From Drosophila persimilis (lineage: Eukaryota > Arthropoda > Insecta > Diptera > Drosophilidae), in assembly GCF_003286085.1 (NCBI RefSeq), contig NW_020825308.1, forward strand, positions 1-64,000: 64,000 bases of DNA, in the 5' to 3' direction. The stretch's first letter is position 1, and each line of letters opens with the position of its first letter. The notes beneath the pieces are model-generated. The model saw only the letters and a list, made by a program, of their open reading frames with translations. It was not told where the DNA came from and searched no databases. This document shows, in pieces, positions 34,835 to 49,500 of the stretch. The position numbers and the translations under genes were made by a program.

Positions 34835-34880
34835 AGTCGTAGTGATGGAAACTATCGACAGCCTTGCCTATCGATAGCTA
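34835..34880 (-). promoter_or_regulatory. csw: csw core promoter elements (DRE, Ohler motif 7-like)
   Basis: A perfect DRE palindrome TATCGATA sits at 34,869-34,876, about 180 bp upstream of the csw ATG, with a GTAGTGATGG motif-7-like sequence at 34,839-34,848. These two elements are typical of dispersed, TATA-less housekeeping promoters in Drosophila, so the csw long-isoform start site is probably close by. Confidence 0.6.
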
Positions 34881-37814
34881 TCGGCCATAGAGCGCAAAAT
34901 TTTTTGCCATTAACACCATTTGCGCCAAACAGCACTCGGAACGCCAATAACAGCACAAAATGCAATGTACAGAGTTGAAGGTTACTAAAAACGACAGGCA
35001 CTAACCAGCACAGTAAAAAAATTTACCCTCAATGCGTGTAACAGCGCATTATGAAACTATTTACTATTGAATCGCACAATGATGCGCTCTAAGAAACGGA
35101 TTTTTATTTTGACCATGGGCCAAAGCATGGTACTCTGATCAGCCAAATTTACCATCGAATCAGGGATGATATTCATTTGTAAACGATAAAAATGCATGCC
35201 TGTATTTCAATCGACGGAAACCTTTGCAGCAGGCGTTTTGCTGACGAGTACTACGATCAGCAAATAAATAGCCGATTAATACTGGAAAGGCAACGATACA
35301 TACTGAAAAAGCAAAAAGTGTATATTCTGGGCACGGTCAGAATGTAGAAATATTCTATCTTTCGTCAACAGAAAGAAAAGCAGGCACAAAAAAAATGGAG
35401 ACAAACTAGCGAGAAAGTGCCAGCCGGCTAAATTCAAAAAGACAAATTTAATCTCGTTAACTCAGTCAAATGAAAGTCGATTATATGGATTTTAAAACTT
35501 ACTAACTCTATACTCGGTAGTCATTTGATTGTTTAATAATTAGATAAAAACACGTTTTCATTTCTACTCCAACAGCGCCCATAAATAGTACATTCCGGCT
35601 TACTGTCATTCAAAATTTCCATTTTTAACTGATTTTATTTGTATAAAAACACATAACAGTGTAACATCGAGCAAAATATATGGTATTATCAATGGATGGA
35701 AATGGAAAATATAATTCCTAATAAGGCCCATAATTGTTGCTTGGTGCTAAGATTAATGTTGCCAATTTTTCGTTTTCAAGATCTGAAGTGGCGAGAAGTG
35801 GCGTAACGGCGATTTCAGTGAAAATTGGGGCAATATTTACAGTACTAAGCCGTTAGACGAGACAGGGCCATTTTTCTATGATTTCTTTAAGTAATTTAAG
35901 GTGGAAGAGTCTTTGTGGAAGAACTTTTATCATAAATCATCATTCTTTTAGAAGATAATCATAAGGGAAAGACCGAAAAAATAACGTTTGATGCTTTTAA
36001 TAGGTCTTAAAATCAAAGTAAATTAAGTTATATTAAGACCTTACCGAACTGAGTACCAGGTAGAATAGTAATTTTTGAAATTTGTTTGCTCGTTTTGATT
36101 TTCGCATGCGGAGCAACAGTGGCGACCCAAGAAGAAGAGCCATATTCCACGTGCAATTTAGTAAATATCCATTCGTTTGCTTTTTGTTTTTTCTTTTATT
36201 ATTATAAAGCGTGACAACATATGTACGTATGTATTGTTCACATATACATAGGTTTATATAGAATCTTAAACATTTATGTAGTTTCTCTGTGTGTTTGTCA
36301 TTTTTGTATATATCTATATATATAGGCATTTATGCATATTGTTTACTAACAAAGGTACCTAAGATTTGCATTAGATGTGATGTATTGAATTATTCCTCTC
36401 TCCGAGAACAATGAACGATGCTCAATAGCGACTGGCGTCCTCTACCGAAGACTGTGGACAAGCTCCGGCGAGCCCCAATGGGGATTCTGTCACCGTTTTA
36501 TTTTATCTTTGGTTTTTTTTACTCTTCGTGAAATGTAATACATGATATAAATGTTGTTCTTGTTGGACTTGACGATGCCACCTTTATATAATTGTATTTT
36601 TTATTTATTCATATATTTTTTGTTTTGGATTCTTTGTTTTGTGTGAAAGTAGCTTAATAATTAAAGAAGAAAAAATAGGCCTCGTAATAAAAATAACAGT
36701 ACTATGAGCCAGACTGACTTTTTAACTACATTTTTCTTTCTTTTGTTTTTATTTGTAGTTTTTATTTATTTATTTATTAGTTGTATTTATGCTTGCTTGG
36801 TAAAAGTAAATAACACAGCGTTTCCTATGCAAATTAAAATTATATTAATCCCTTTCATATCTTTTGTTTGGAACAAAACAAAACGCGTTTTATGGCCATG
36901 AGCAAAAAAAAAAAAACAAAAACGCTTAAATAATGTATATAAAAACATAAATTGATGCGAAAACAATCTCTTGAGCCTAAATCCCGTCTCAAACGATGCA
37001 AATTTGACGCTAAGGTTTATATAATTTCACGACGAACACATGTGGAATCGGCGGCATATGGAAAGGTCCCTGTCCAGCTAGAGGTCTGCGGCCATACACA
37101 ACTTACAATCTATACATATAAGTTACATATGGTACAAGCTAGGCTAGGGATTTGCTGCCGGACAACGAGAGTCCCGCTTGGATCGATCAATACAACGAGA
37201 ATCAATATGAACTAAGCAATAAGTTTATAAGTATATACATCCTCTTTGCAATCTCTGCAATCTCTGCGATCTCTGTGATCTGTGCAATCTGTGAAATAGA
37301 GATAGTTTGCCACTCCCCTCCTTAGACATAAAGATACATTTGTGTATATTTGTAAATATATTAAGCTTAGTTGGAATCTGCTCTCTAACAATATGACTCG
37401 ATTTAGTGTAAATATTACTGGCTGTAGAGGATTCCAAGCGGATTCAATTCGAGAGAAGTGAGAATAGTCGCCGTGGCGAGGACTGGCCAATTATGTCTAG
37501 CACACTTTCCGCAAATATTTAATTCGATATTTACGTCTATATATGTATGTATGTATGTGTTACATGTGTTACATATTTGTTACATATTTGATCTATATAT
37601 GGAAATCTCATCGGCTATCTTCTAAGCATTTTCATTGGCTGAGAAAGTGTTTGCAGAAACGGATAGCAATTAAAATAATCGTTTAGAATAAAATCTAATC
37701 GTTAAATTATAATATTTATATGCACGTATGTATGTATATAGATTTACGGTATAGTTGTATAAACACAGACAGAGAGATAAAGCGATAGATTGGGTTCCTT
37801 AGCAGTTGCATCGC
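34881..37814. other. Intergenic region csw / Unc-76
   Basis: About 2.9 kb, AT-rich. The right part (about 36.5-37.8 kb) is probably the Unc-76 3' UTR, since minus-strand AATAAA motifs occur near 36,495 and 36,770. I see no other gene, RNA or mobile element. Confidence 0.5.
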
Positions 37815-40800
37815 TTATGTGGGGCAGAGAACCTTCAGTATGTAGTCCGTGAGAAGAGCCGGCACCGTGGGGCTGTCTTCATTTATGGCCTTGAGTACTG
37901 CGGGAGGGAGAATCATTAAAGGAATGCTGCAACGATTACTGTGCTCTCTTGAACTTACTCTTAATCAGGACCTGCAGGGACTGATTGTTGGGCGTACCAT
38001 TCTCCAGGTGATACGGAATAACAGTGGTCAAGTATTTGGGCTCGGGACCTGTAGACGTCAATCAATGTTATTAGCAAGTAAGAATAATATACATATATAT
38101 ATAAGCGGCACGACTTGAATCAGTGAGAGTGAGGGCTTTGTTTTCTGCGTGCAAATTTGGACAGCAATCAGTGTGAATCTGTGAGTATACCCCGAGTACG
38201 CTCACAAAAATTCGAGTAATTCGTCTGTCTTTCAGTTCATTTTGTGCACCCCTTCATTCTAACTCATACCACTCAATGCCGGAGGTCTGTGAAACGCAGC
38301 TCAACTCAATTCGAATGCATTCTATTGGATTTACATACGTCTCGAATGGAGCCATGCAGATATCTAGTATTTAACAATAGTTTTTTACCAGTTATCTCGT
38401 AGACGAGCAAACTCTAGACGTAACAAACTCTAAAGCTAACATGGGAACGATGGATCTGAAGTTTTCCAAAGAGGGGGACTCTTAATACTACTTAAAGGCC
38501 ACAAAAATGAGTTGGAAACGCTTTCGGCTGTGTATGGGCTGTGTATCTCCCTACACTGCACAAGTGGCAGGACAAAAAGGTGTCCGTAACGTACCCTGGA
38601 ACTTGCCACGCTTCTTCTCAACGTGGTATTGTCGACGCTTGTTTTGCACGGCCAGCAGCAGGGAGATGAATGAGTTCTTTAGCTCCTTCTCGTACTCGAG
38701 CTCATCGCGCAGCGCCAGCTCGTTGATCAGGGTCTCGCTCAGTTCCTGGATCAGCACCTCCATCTCCATGTACAGCTCGTTCAACTGTGTTGTGCTGAGA
38801 TATTGCAGCTCTTTTGGAAATTTTTGGAAATTCATATACATTAGTTTCAAGCAAATTGACTTCGATTTGTGTTCCTACTTTCTGCGTACAGGGGCGCCCC
38901 AAGCACTTCGCGAGCCTTCTCTATGACCTCCGACTCGCAGGTGTCGGGCTCATCCAAGGGACTCTCCGCCTCGTCCATGATGTCGTCAATCTCCTTGATG
39001 ACCTCCTCGACCGTCTTGATGGGCTGGTCGTCGATGTCCCCGTTCAGGCCGTTCAGGATCAGCGCGTGCATGTCCAAGTCGTTAGCTACCGCCTCGTCCT
39101 CGCTGGCCAGATCGTTAAACTCGTCGCCGCCTGGAGTGTGTGGATACGAGTGCTGGTGTTTCTGGAGCTGGTGCTGATTGCGCTGATGCTGCTGCTGCTG
39201 CTGCTGCTTTGTGTGATTCTGGCCCAGGTTGAGTGTGGGCATGTGCATCTGACGGGTATACGACTTGGACCAGTCGATTGGCAGAATGTTTCCAAAGTTT
39301 CCAGTGATGGTCCACCACATTCTGAAGAGAACAGAATAAACTTGGAGTTAGGTTTCGTTTAAGGTAAGCGAAAAGGCAGTCGAAACGTTGCGAGTCCTCG
39401 CAAAAAGGACAGATTGATTTGTTTTTATCTATAAAATAATACCAAAGCACTGCTCAAGATGCAGCTGAAGCATTCTGATAAGTACATAGTATTCATGGCA
39501 TTGGGAAGGCGTGGAAGACGCGAGAAACCAAAAGCCCAAGGCAAGCCAACAAAAATTAAAAATGGACAAGACAAGATGAGAAATGTACGAAACAAGCAGA
39601 GCGCATAAATTGTTCGTGACAACACGCAGGGTACAACCGTGGTGCTGGCTAGGGGTAAGGCCTGGCTGTGGTAAGGGGAGTGTATCCACAAAAATAGGGT
39701 GTTTCCAGTGTGTTTTTAGTAAATTTTATTCTGATAATTACAGACTACAAAGTATGCAAAGTACGGAACATTCTCTCTCCGGTCGTTGTATCTCGCTCAC
39801 TCCGCTAGATGGCGTGAAAGTGAAGGGCTTCTCCAGGCCGTCAGTATGTTGGGATGGACCTTATGGGGTGGCAAACGACACCTACACGAACCTAATATAC
39901 CCCTATACATTTTTCGAGTACCGAGTATAATAAATTTACATATATTTCTAGCGATGGGCTGGCTCTTGCTCGTTAAGTGCCGCGGACGGCATATACATTT
40001 ATCGCACACACATGCATTTACAAATGTGTGGACGAGTACATTTTTCAATGATCGTGCATATTAATATACGAGTATAGATATATGCCATATATTTTCTCGT
40101 GTGGGCAACAGTTTTGGAGCGAACAAAAAACTACAGACTCTGTGAGTCTGCGAGCGAACGAAACTAATCTAAGTCGGAAACGCCAAGTGGAACACTTTTA
40201 TGAAGTAACATTGACACATCAAAACATCAAAAATGCTGATGACATTCCCCCCAGAATTTGGGTCACATACACAGATACACACACAAATACTCAGATGCCG
40301 AGCGCTACTCACTTCTAAAAATGAGATGATAATGTTAGTATTTCGTTCTTGGAACATTTGTGTGTTAGTCTGTGTGTGTGTATACTGACAGTATTTTATT
40401 TTGAACATCTTAAAGTGGAACGTGACATGCGCATATTTGCTGATCGAAACTTCGATCTGCTGCCCAAAGACTTATTTCTCCCCTCTGTTGAGATTCTTTG
40501 AGCATTGAGGAGCATCCAGAGAAAGCTTTCAGTGCATTGGGGAAAGCCGTTGTTATCGAAGGGGAGAGCCCACCTGGACACTAGATGGACTGAAGGCCAT
40601 AACAATGCTTCCAGAGGTCTCTAGAAGTGCCCATCCATAATAAAGCCAAACCCATCCCAAGTTCCTAAGTTCCTTGTGCCGTGATCAAGTCTATCAAGCG
40701 GCGGTTTTCATAGCTAATTTTTCTGTTTGGATTCCACAGCTGGCTTTCCACTGCAACAGACATCATCTCCATCTCACAATCTCTCCATCTGAATCGCCTT

Positions 40801-43800
40801 CATCGCCTTGGGCAATTAACACAAGCACATTAATAATAAAATATTCCCCTTCATCTCCAATAAAGATGAAATGTTCCGGCTGACCGAGCATTTATCGCAA
40901 GCGAACACACAACGAACCCCCAACAAGTATCTTGGAGTCTTGGAGTCTTGGGGTCTCGGAGTCTTGGAGTCTTGGAGTCTGATAAATATGATACTATAAA
41001 GAGAGGGATAATGATAACTCTCGTGTCTTTAACCGGTCGCCTTGCCTTCCGGATCTGCATATGGAGTGGCGTTTCATGCTGGGAATAATCCAAAGCCTAC
41101 AAAACATGAGCTGGAACGGAAAATTGGGGACGAAATTCTCTATGTCTGCCGTGGTAGCTAAGGGAAAAAGATTGGGAATACTCTATTAACGGTCTGGAAC
41201 TTTGTGGGCAGCGCTTAGGCCCGCGGCTCTACTGTCATACCCGATACTCAGTCCTTATATACGACTACACTCCTTACATCACTGACTTTCGTCAGCTAAA
41301 ACCGAATACTTTGTCCTTAGACCTTAAAAGATATGAATTTATTAACACGGTTTGGCATACTCTCTACCATATGGACCCGACGTACTGTTCCGGACCTAGG
41401 GCACTAAAAGGGTGAACCTATCGGAGAAGCCAACTTTTATCTCACGTAGCTTTTAGAAGGACATGAGTGCCGTAAATCCGACTTATCCGGTTTTAGTGGG
41501 AGACAGATCCGTTCTGCACACACTGTGCACGGGCCATAGAAGATTTCCTGCTGATCGGGAAGAGCTTAAGGGAGGCTACCAATGTATGCCGTATACCTTT
41601 CGAATATCGCTACATTGTGGCGTTTCTTCTGTTGTTTCGGGAGCTTTGTGGCTGACCCTGACGCACTACGTGTCTGATGTGGAGCAAGTTGCCACAATTC
41701 ATTATTCATTATTCATTACTTTCCGACAATTAACAGTTGGCTTCAGTGGCATGGCAGATTGCCGAAACGACGAAACGCCGAAAGAGCCGCCTCGCATAAC
41801 ACCGTTTCTCATCGTTTGGACGAATACTTTTTCCCTGATATACATTTATGACGGAAATAGGAACATTTTAATGAATTCTAATTGCGAGCATTTAGATAAA
41901 CAAATAAATGGTTGGTCGTCCGAGATGAGTCAACACACAGAGCCACAAATTAGCCATTACATCATCGTTATAATGAAGATGGATGGATCATTCTGGTGAT
42001 CACCACAGCCACCTATGGGACCCACATAGCCCCCTCCCATCCAGGCAACTGGATTCGTTACGCCATGACTTCTTTCTCCTTTTCTTAAGTTTTTCAGACT
42101 GGCCAACTCTTTGGTGGACCACGGAGGTTTCTCAGATTTAATCGAACAGGAAGGCGGGAAGAAAAAAAAGAAAAATGTGTCAAGCCTACCCGACCGATCC
42201 AATACAGTTCCTATGTCGAGCGACGCTTCGAAAGTCGAATGGTAGGAGTCGTCAGGGGGCCAACAGCACTAGGGTCGGATCCGATTCTTGAAGTCGCCAA
42301 GAACTATCATATGATCTTTATCTGATAGCGAGGAAGTAGCAGTTTTTAAAGCGGACAGGTGCTACTCGTTAGCTGTTGGGCTAAGTAAAATAAGACCCGC
42401 AAAGAGAGCGCATCGGGAGAGCGCAATGGTTGCAGGAGCTGCTCATAAGAGAGAGACAGAAGCACAAACACTTCTGGCCACTATGGGAGGAAGGAGAACA
42501 AGAGCTCTCTGGACATCTGTGAATTTCTCTTACTGCTCATCGGAAATTGAATATTTTGGTAAATCCTATTATCGCACACGTTTGAGGAGAAGTTAAGATT
42601 TATGTATGAATCGAATCGGAAATCGGACCGGATGGATGGATGGTCTCGTACCGCCGAAGACATCTAATTTGAATACGTACCGTTTTGTATCGTGTATTTG
42701 GTGGAGCGTAACTTTTTACGCCTATCTTTCCGAAGCCAAGTAAAAACCGCAATTTATTCCAAAAAGTGTAACGAATATTGTGATATTTTTCAATGGTCAC
42801 AATAAAGCTCACAAGCGACAGAAGATCACACCCTAGATGGAACAGTTTCTTAAACTAAATCTCAGATGTTTTTGGCAGACCAAAGGTCTCTTCCGATCTC
42901 TTGCTATAAAGTCTCTGGCTAAATCATTGAGGAAAACCATCTTCAAGAAAGCCGCCTGAAACGTTATGGCCCTCTTGGATGAGAGCAGTCGAAACGTTTT
43001 GGGCCGCCAACTCACGTACTCTCTATTATGCTGCGATTTCAGTTTTCAACTTGATTCATTGTGATATCTCAGGAGTCTGCACTCTAGGTCTTATAGTCTC
43101 TGACGGAAATGGCCATATCGACGCGCCCATTGATGCTGAGCAAGCATAAATAAGGAACATACGCTTTCTTCTGGCTATACTCTTGGGGGATGACGAACCA
43201 AAGTTTGAGGAAAATAAAATCAATTACGTTTTAGCTTAAATTTAAATACATTTGCCAATGTAGATTATTTGGGAGGAGAGTTTCAGACCTATCGGATCAG
43301 ATGTAAAGAGTTTTAGAGTTGATAGATCTCCACAATCATTTTGCGAATTGAAACCCAACCCAAATACCACAAAGGTGAAACTCAGAGTCTATGATCTGTA
43401 CAAACCCTCTCGAAATTCTTCTTTCGGCTCTTCGTGTCTCCCTTGTTATTGTTACTGTATTTTGGAGTTGGTTCACAGGTATTTTCACTCAACCGCAGCG
43501 GACACTACATCATCCACACATTGAATTTTGCCAACCGAAGAGAATAGCTCCGTGCCATCGTGGTACGACCAATTCATACCCTTTAAAATGTTTGCTTGGT
43601 AACTGGAGGTAACCAAACGTTACCTGTTCCGCTCTAAGGTCTGCAGAAGTCTGCAAGTCTTAGGGATCCGTTCCATTCATATTTGACATATTTTGACTGC
43701 AAATCGGGTTATTTTTCCCATTAAAGCGCACTTTTAAGGGGGTATCGCTCTCCCATTTTCGCTGCGATTAATGGCCAAGCCAAAGAGTTGTTCGGCCAGG

Positions 43801-46555
43801 CCAGGCGTGAGACCACGTCTAACAAAGACATGTCAAAAGAAGAGAGGGTGTCGCTGTCTCCATTGGGACGGGTGTGAAAGTTTTCGTAGGTTTGGGCCTA
43901 GCTTCTCTCCAAAAATTTGTAATGCTTTAGGTACTACGCCTAGACTAGCCTCTTTGAAGAGTGAAGAGAACAAAATATATGCAACCACAACAGAAACTTC
44001 AAAGTGCTTCTAATTTTAGGAGGTTCACACTTTGCGTTGGCACACGGCGGTTCGATTGGAGGGGGGATTGGGGACACAGCCAGGGACAGCAACAAAAAGA
44101 AGAGCCAAATGCGAGTCCATAGTAGAGGACGTTCGCGGAGAATTTCCCTAGGCATTCTTCTCTTGGAGTTTGTGGTCTCGGGCTCCCGGGTTTATTCGAT
44201 TTATAATTAATTTGTATAAATAGGCCATTCAAATTAACAAAACGCACGAGAGAGAGAGAGAGAGCCAAAGAGTCTGCCGGATCGGTGGAGCCACTTGGAG
44301 ACCCACCAGGGTGTGGTGAGCGGGACGTGGGGCAGAGCGAGAGACAGAAAGAAATTACAAATATTTATGGCTTCCATGGCGATCTAACAGCGTTAAAACC
44401 GCAGTTACATACCGCACACACACACACACACACATATGTGGCCCATAAACAAATAACTGCAAATATGCGGAGACCCATGGACATACCAGAGACGGGCATG
44501 GCCGGAACGAAAACGAAGTGAAATATTGTAATTTCTTTCCATACGTTTATTAATCGCTCTGCACCAGGTGTCGACAAGGCCCTATTTTATGTTTATAGGA
44601 AAGTGCGCTGCTGCAATGTTCCGTTTTGCTGGCCCTTAACGGGGCCACGCATAGGCCAGTATGGCCCCTAGTTATTCGGATAGGGGTCCTCGAGAATCGA
44701 GGTGTTTTTAGGCCAAAGCCCAGAAGTTCCTGTGGCGTCCTCTTGGGAGGCATCTTCCAGCGATGCCAGCACCGGGGCGCCCAGGTGTTTCCTCCTTGCC
44801 CTTGGGAGAGCCGGGCTTCGATTGCCCCAGGTTCAGCACATTTCCTACAACTGTCTCTGTAGGTGATGCCCAGCTTTGTTGCAAGTGCCGCATTCAGAGT
44901 GCTTTCAGAACTGGGCATTAGTGACAACGGATTGCAGATGCAACCTCCCGCCGCCTCGCCTCACGCCTCAGCACCCCACCATTTTCCCTTTGTTCATACC
45001 ATCCAATACTTATTCCATATTTTTTTAAATACGATTTTTACTTTTATTTGCATAATTAAAGCGAGGGGGAACGTTGTGAGTCGCGGCAAAGGCCGCGGAT
45101 CTACTTTGTACCCAGTCAGTATATCTGTGTGAGAGAGAGATAGAAAATAAGTAAGCTTATGATTTACGTAATTGATGCAATATATTTTATATGTCGTTTG
45201 GTATAGCTGTTTGATCTAACCGTTTGGAAGATTTTTATATATTCGATTTTATCGGTTTCCATTTTTCTTTATATTTTTTATTCACGAAGAGCGTCTGACG
45301 AAGAGTGTGTGAGAGAGAGAGAGAATAGGTAGCCACTGCAGTTTCTTTTGTTCCTTGTGGCTATAACAATGATCCGATCTAAACCAGAATCAGAATCGAT
45401 AGACAAGACACGGTCTATAATTTTTAGTGTTTTCAAAATTGTGAGGGCGGAAATAACAGTGGGATTTTGTATGGATAAAAATACAACTTTTCCATTTTAA
45501 ATTCAAATAAATTGCAGTCCATCATCGGTTTACTCTGGGTTTTTTTTTTAAGCAAACTCTTATATCGTTTTACCTAAAAATGCAATTATTTGCTCTACAT
45601 ATTTCTACAACAACCGATTTGTATATTCAGATATTTGTACCAGCAAGAAGTTTTGCGTGCTATATTGATAATTTCGTCCACTGTGCGTAGGCGACTCGCT
45701 GCTGCCTGCTCAATGGCTGTTGTCTGGTGTCGAGGACTTTTGGGTACCCTCGACACCCCCGCCTCTCACTCTCAGTCATAAGGCCGAACAGAATCATCCC
45801 ATCATCTCGTCCCATCCCAATTCCAGTCTCAATGACTCAGAGTTAGAGATGGGCTTGCAATGAAATTTCTCGGCACGACCCAAGACGAAAAAAAATATAA
45901 ATATTTCCAAAACGCACTGTTCAAAATTGTCCAAACAGGGTCCAACACGGTCGTCGTCGATACTTAAAGAGTATATAGGGGTATATGAGATTTGTGGTGG
46001 AAGTGAATGTGTGTAACGCCCATATATCGGCCCTTACCGCGGCTCACAACGTTCCCGCTCCTTCTTAACACTTTTATGAATATTGCAATGCATTCCAATT
46101 CCTTCGAAAAACGTCCCCGGGTCATTAAATAGGAAGTATGTAGTTATAGAGGTTGAATTTGTGTAATTTTTTAGTTAATTTTAGAACTTTTAGTGTATTT
46201 TTAGACCATGAATATTTCCAAATGTATTTAGTGCGTGAGGGGCTTCATCTGATCATCTGTTTCTTGCACGAACACTTTGGTTCGTCGTGTTTTGAACGAG
46301 CACGCAAGATGTGCGACACGAGCGAAGACACGGTCCATTCGCATCTCTATGTAGGAGCATCGGGGACGCACTCAATTATAAAAGATCCACTCAAATACTC
46401 TGTTCCCCACTAATGCTCCCTCCTCTTTTTCCTTCATCTCTCTGCTGCTCCTTTTTCGGTTGTCCTTGACTGTATTTAAAATGTTATTTTTCGTTTGTTT
46501 TCCTTGTTTTCGTTGCCTTATGATGTAATAGTCCGACGCAAAAGCGAGCTCCGTG

Positions 46556-46596
<41 letters not shown>

Positions 46597-49500
46597 TGAA
46601 TTAGTCATCAGGTCTATCTCTTACGGCAGTCAGACATCTATAATAGCTGAATGGCGCCAGTATTGGCAGAGGCAGAGGAAGTCGCGGAAAAGGTTTAGAT
46701 TGAGCGAGGTTAGGTTCGCTCAAGCCATCTCCCTCCGACAATTATCAAGCACCTACACACACACACACACACATACACATATCATGTAGGCTTGCAGTGA
46801 GGGGTGTTTGTGTCTGTGTCTGTGACTGTGCCCTCGGCGACGCCTCGAAACAATGCCTAAAAGGTTAACGTCCTTTCAGCCACCCCCGTCCGACCCAATC
46901 CAGTGGGGTCCGAAAAGTTTGCGGCCCGGAAACGGCTCTCGTGCAATAAGAGCAGCAACAACCCCAAGCCAGGTCCTGCACCGCACAGTAATGCATTCAA
47001 ATTGATACACATTAAGCTTACTCGCTCTCGCTCTCTAGCGCTCTCTATCGCTCTCTTTCTTGCCCCGTAAACACGCTACGACATGTCGCTTGGATGACTC
47101 ATCCATCCATAAAGTGACAACTGCTGGGGAAATACATCCATACATACATACATACATATGTACAAATATACATTTGTATAAATTGTTTTATTGTTTTTAT
47201 TTGGCTCTTACTACATACATAAGAGGGCGGTTGCCGGTTGCTTAGGCGTTTGCTTACCCCGTCATCGCCCCCAATATTTAACAACCAACAACCTAGAGTC
47301 GAGAACGGCTTTGGGTGTGTGCAAAAACGTACGTAAACATATGTATATAGTAGAAGGACAACATCCGAATATGTATGTAAATATTTATTTGAAATCGCGC
47401 ATTTTAGTTGGTTTCGATCAATTCTTCGGAAATCTATTGAAAATCCCTCAAACTGGGCCCAAATCTCAAATATGTTCTTCAGTTTAGCCTTAAAGAAATA
47501 ATTCTTCTACGACTTATGTCACTCACTGTGTCCTTTTCTGTACCTTTTGAAAGGAGACAAATTTGTTCTTTACTGAACAATTCTTTTTAAAAGGGGAATT
47601 TTAGTCAATGTTTGGCCCTACAAGGCCCCACATCTGGCTGATACCGTCTGAAAGGGTAACGAGAACTAGTGGCAAAGGAAAAAAGTAAACAAAATATATC
47701 GTATGATATATTATTAGGTCTATTCATATAAACAGTAACATGAGTAACGCCATACGAATTGTTTGTACTCGATTTTTTCTGCCTGGCTCTAGAGGTGGCT
47801 CCAGGGTCTTTGGATCGCTCCAGAGCCAGCCGCTCTCTTCTTATATACATGAGGCTGAGATTTAGCCGTGTCCCATACATTTTAGATCTGCCTACTTGCA
47901 TGGGTTTTTATGATGGCGCTGTCAAAGACCCATTACTTTGAAATGCATTTCAGAAAAGTCTTATTTAGCGCAGTATTTATTTTTAATTTTTTTTAAATAC
48001 ATAATGTATTTCATACAAGACTTCAGATTAGAATAATTGTCCTTGGGCTATTCAGCGTGCGTCGTGTCAAATTCCAAACACCTCGCTGCATATGACCATT
48101 GAAATGTATGGTCGTTACTCATCTAGCTATTTATATTGTCTTTGGCAGAACGCAGAACATTGAACTCTGGTCAAAACGGGAATCGATTTTGGGCTTCGCT
48201 AGGCTGAAAGCGCCGAGTCAACCGCCAAGCAGCCCAATTAAATGTTGGTACTAGAGACTTGGCACCGTTGTCACGACTTTCTCTCTCCCCCTCCCCCGGC
48301 TCTTGTGGCGTGTGCCTTACGATCGAAACCGGAGGAGTCCGGCCTATATGGGTAGTACTGTGCCATAATTGGCATATGGCAAATCCGTTAGCTTCTGCCC
48401 ATCTTCCGTCTCACTCTCCTTTTGTCCCTCTCCATCGCTTGCCCAACAAACAGAATTTCTATCTGGGTTGTCCTTGGAATACAGTTACGAAGAAGGGCAG
48501 AGAGCCCTAGGTGGGAATGCAGCTCTGCTGGACAGCCGAGAATCAGGACTGAACAAGTTTCCCCAAGTCGACCAGATACTCTTAGCTGGAACCGCTCATC
48601 GCAGTCGTGATATGCAGAGCATGCGTTTAGCTAAAATTCGAGTTTCCGCATCGTAATCGTGTCTGACCGTTTTCCCGTTTGCTTTATGTGAACCATCTTC
48701 AATGCGCTAAATATGTGTGCACACATGTGTGTGTGTGTGTGTGTGTGTGTAGGTGCCCATGTATGTTGTATGTGTACATGCTTGGATGGGAAAGAGAAAA
48801 ACATTGACAGGTGGAACAGGGGATGGCCAACAAGAAAGAACTGTTGCAGAGGGGGCAAAAACTGGTGACGATGGTCCGGTAAGCTTTAAGCCTAGTACTG
48901 TGATCTAATGGCACATATATGTATGTATGTATGTATGTATATTGCTCAATATTTGGGACAATGTTGGGCTATTCTCCAAGTTGATTTGCACAGGATGTGG
49001 GCGAGTATTTGCGCTCACAGTCGAAAGAATGGCTGATGTCACGCGGATTGCCGGAAAGAATTTTGTGCGCCATTGGTTTTTGTTTTTATTGCAATTGCCC
49101 GCTGGACAGACGAAGACTAGAAGCGGTCCCTAGCGGATTATGCCGTTTGTTTGCTTGTATATTTATGGACATTGGATATGAAATAATTTATTGCGCCCCA
49201 CACTCGACTGTCTCCCTTCCGTTATCGTCATGGTTTAGCTTTGGACAATCGGGACGGAACCTGACAGGGCAGAATTTATGTAGTGCATCTGCAGCCTCAC
49301 TCCCCCGTTCCCTCATCCACCCACAGAGCAACAGTGTTCCCCCGTATACAGTGGGAATATACCGAAAGAGCGAAAAACAACTCCCGACACTTTTATCGAT
49401 CCAGAAACTACCACCACCTACTAGGATTACGTCTTTATGTGAGGCCGGGGTTAGCCTTGGTTGGACCCGGGGGAGGATGAGTGGGGCATGCGCACTACCC

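Noticed and set aside
41463-41999. Plus-strand ATG frame of 178 codons in the Unc-76 intron
   Set aside because: No domain, no splice or poly-A context, composition like translated non-coding DNA; lies next to a LINE scrap.
46372-46789. Frames with poly-His/Thr or poly-Val/Cys
   Set aside because: Translations of TG/CA microsatellites.
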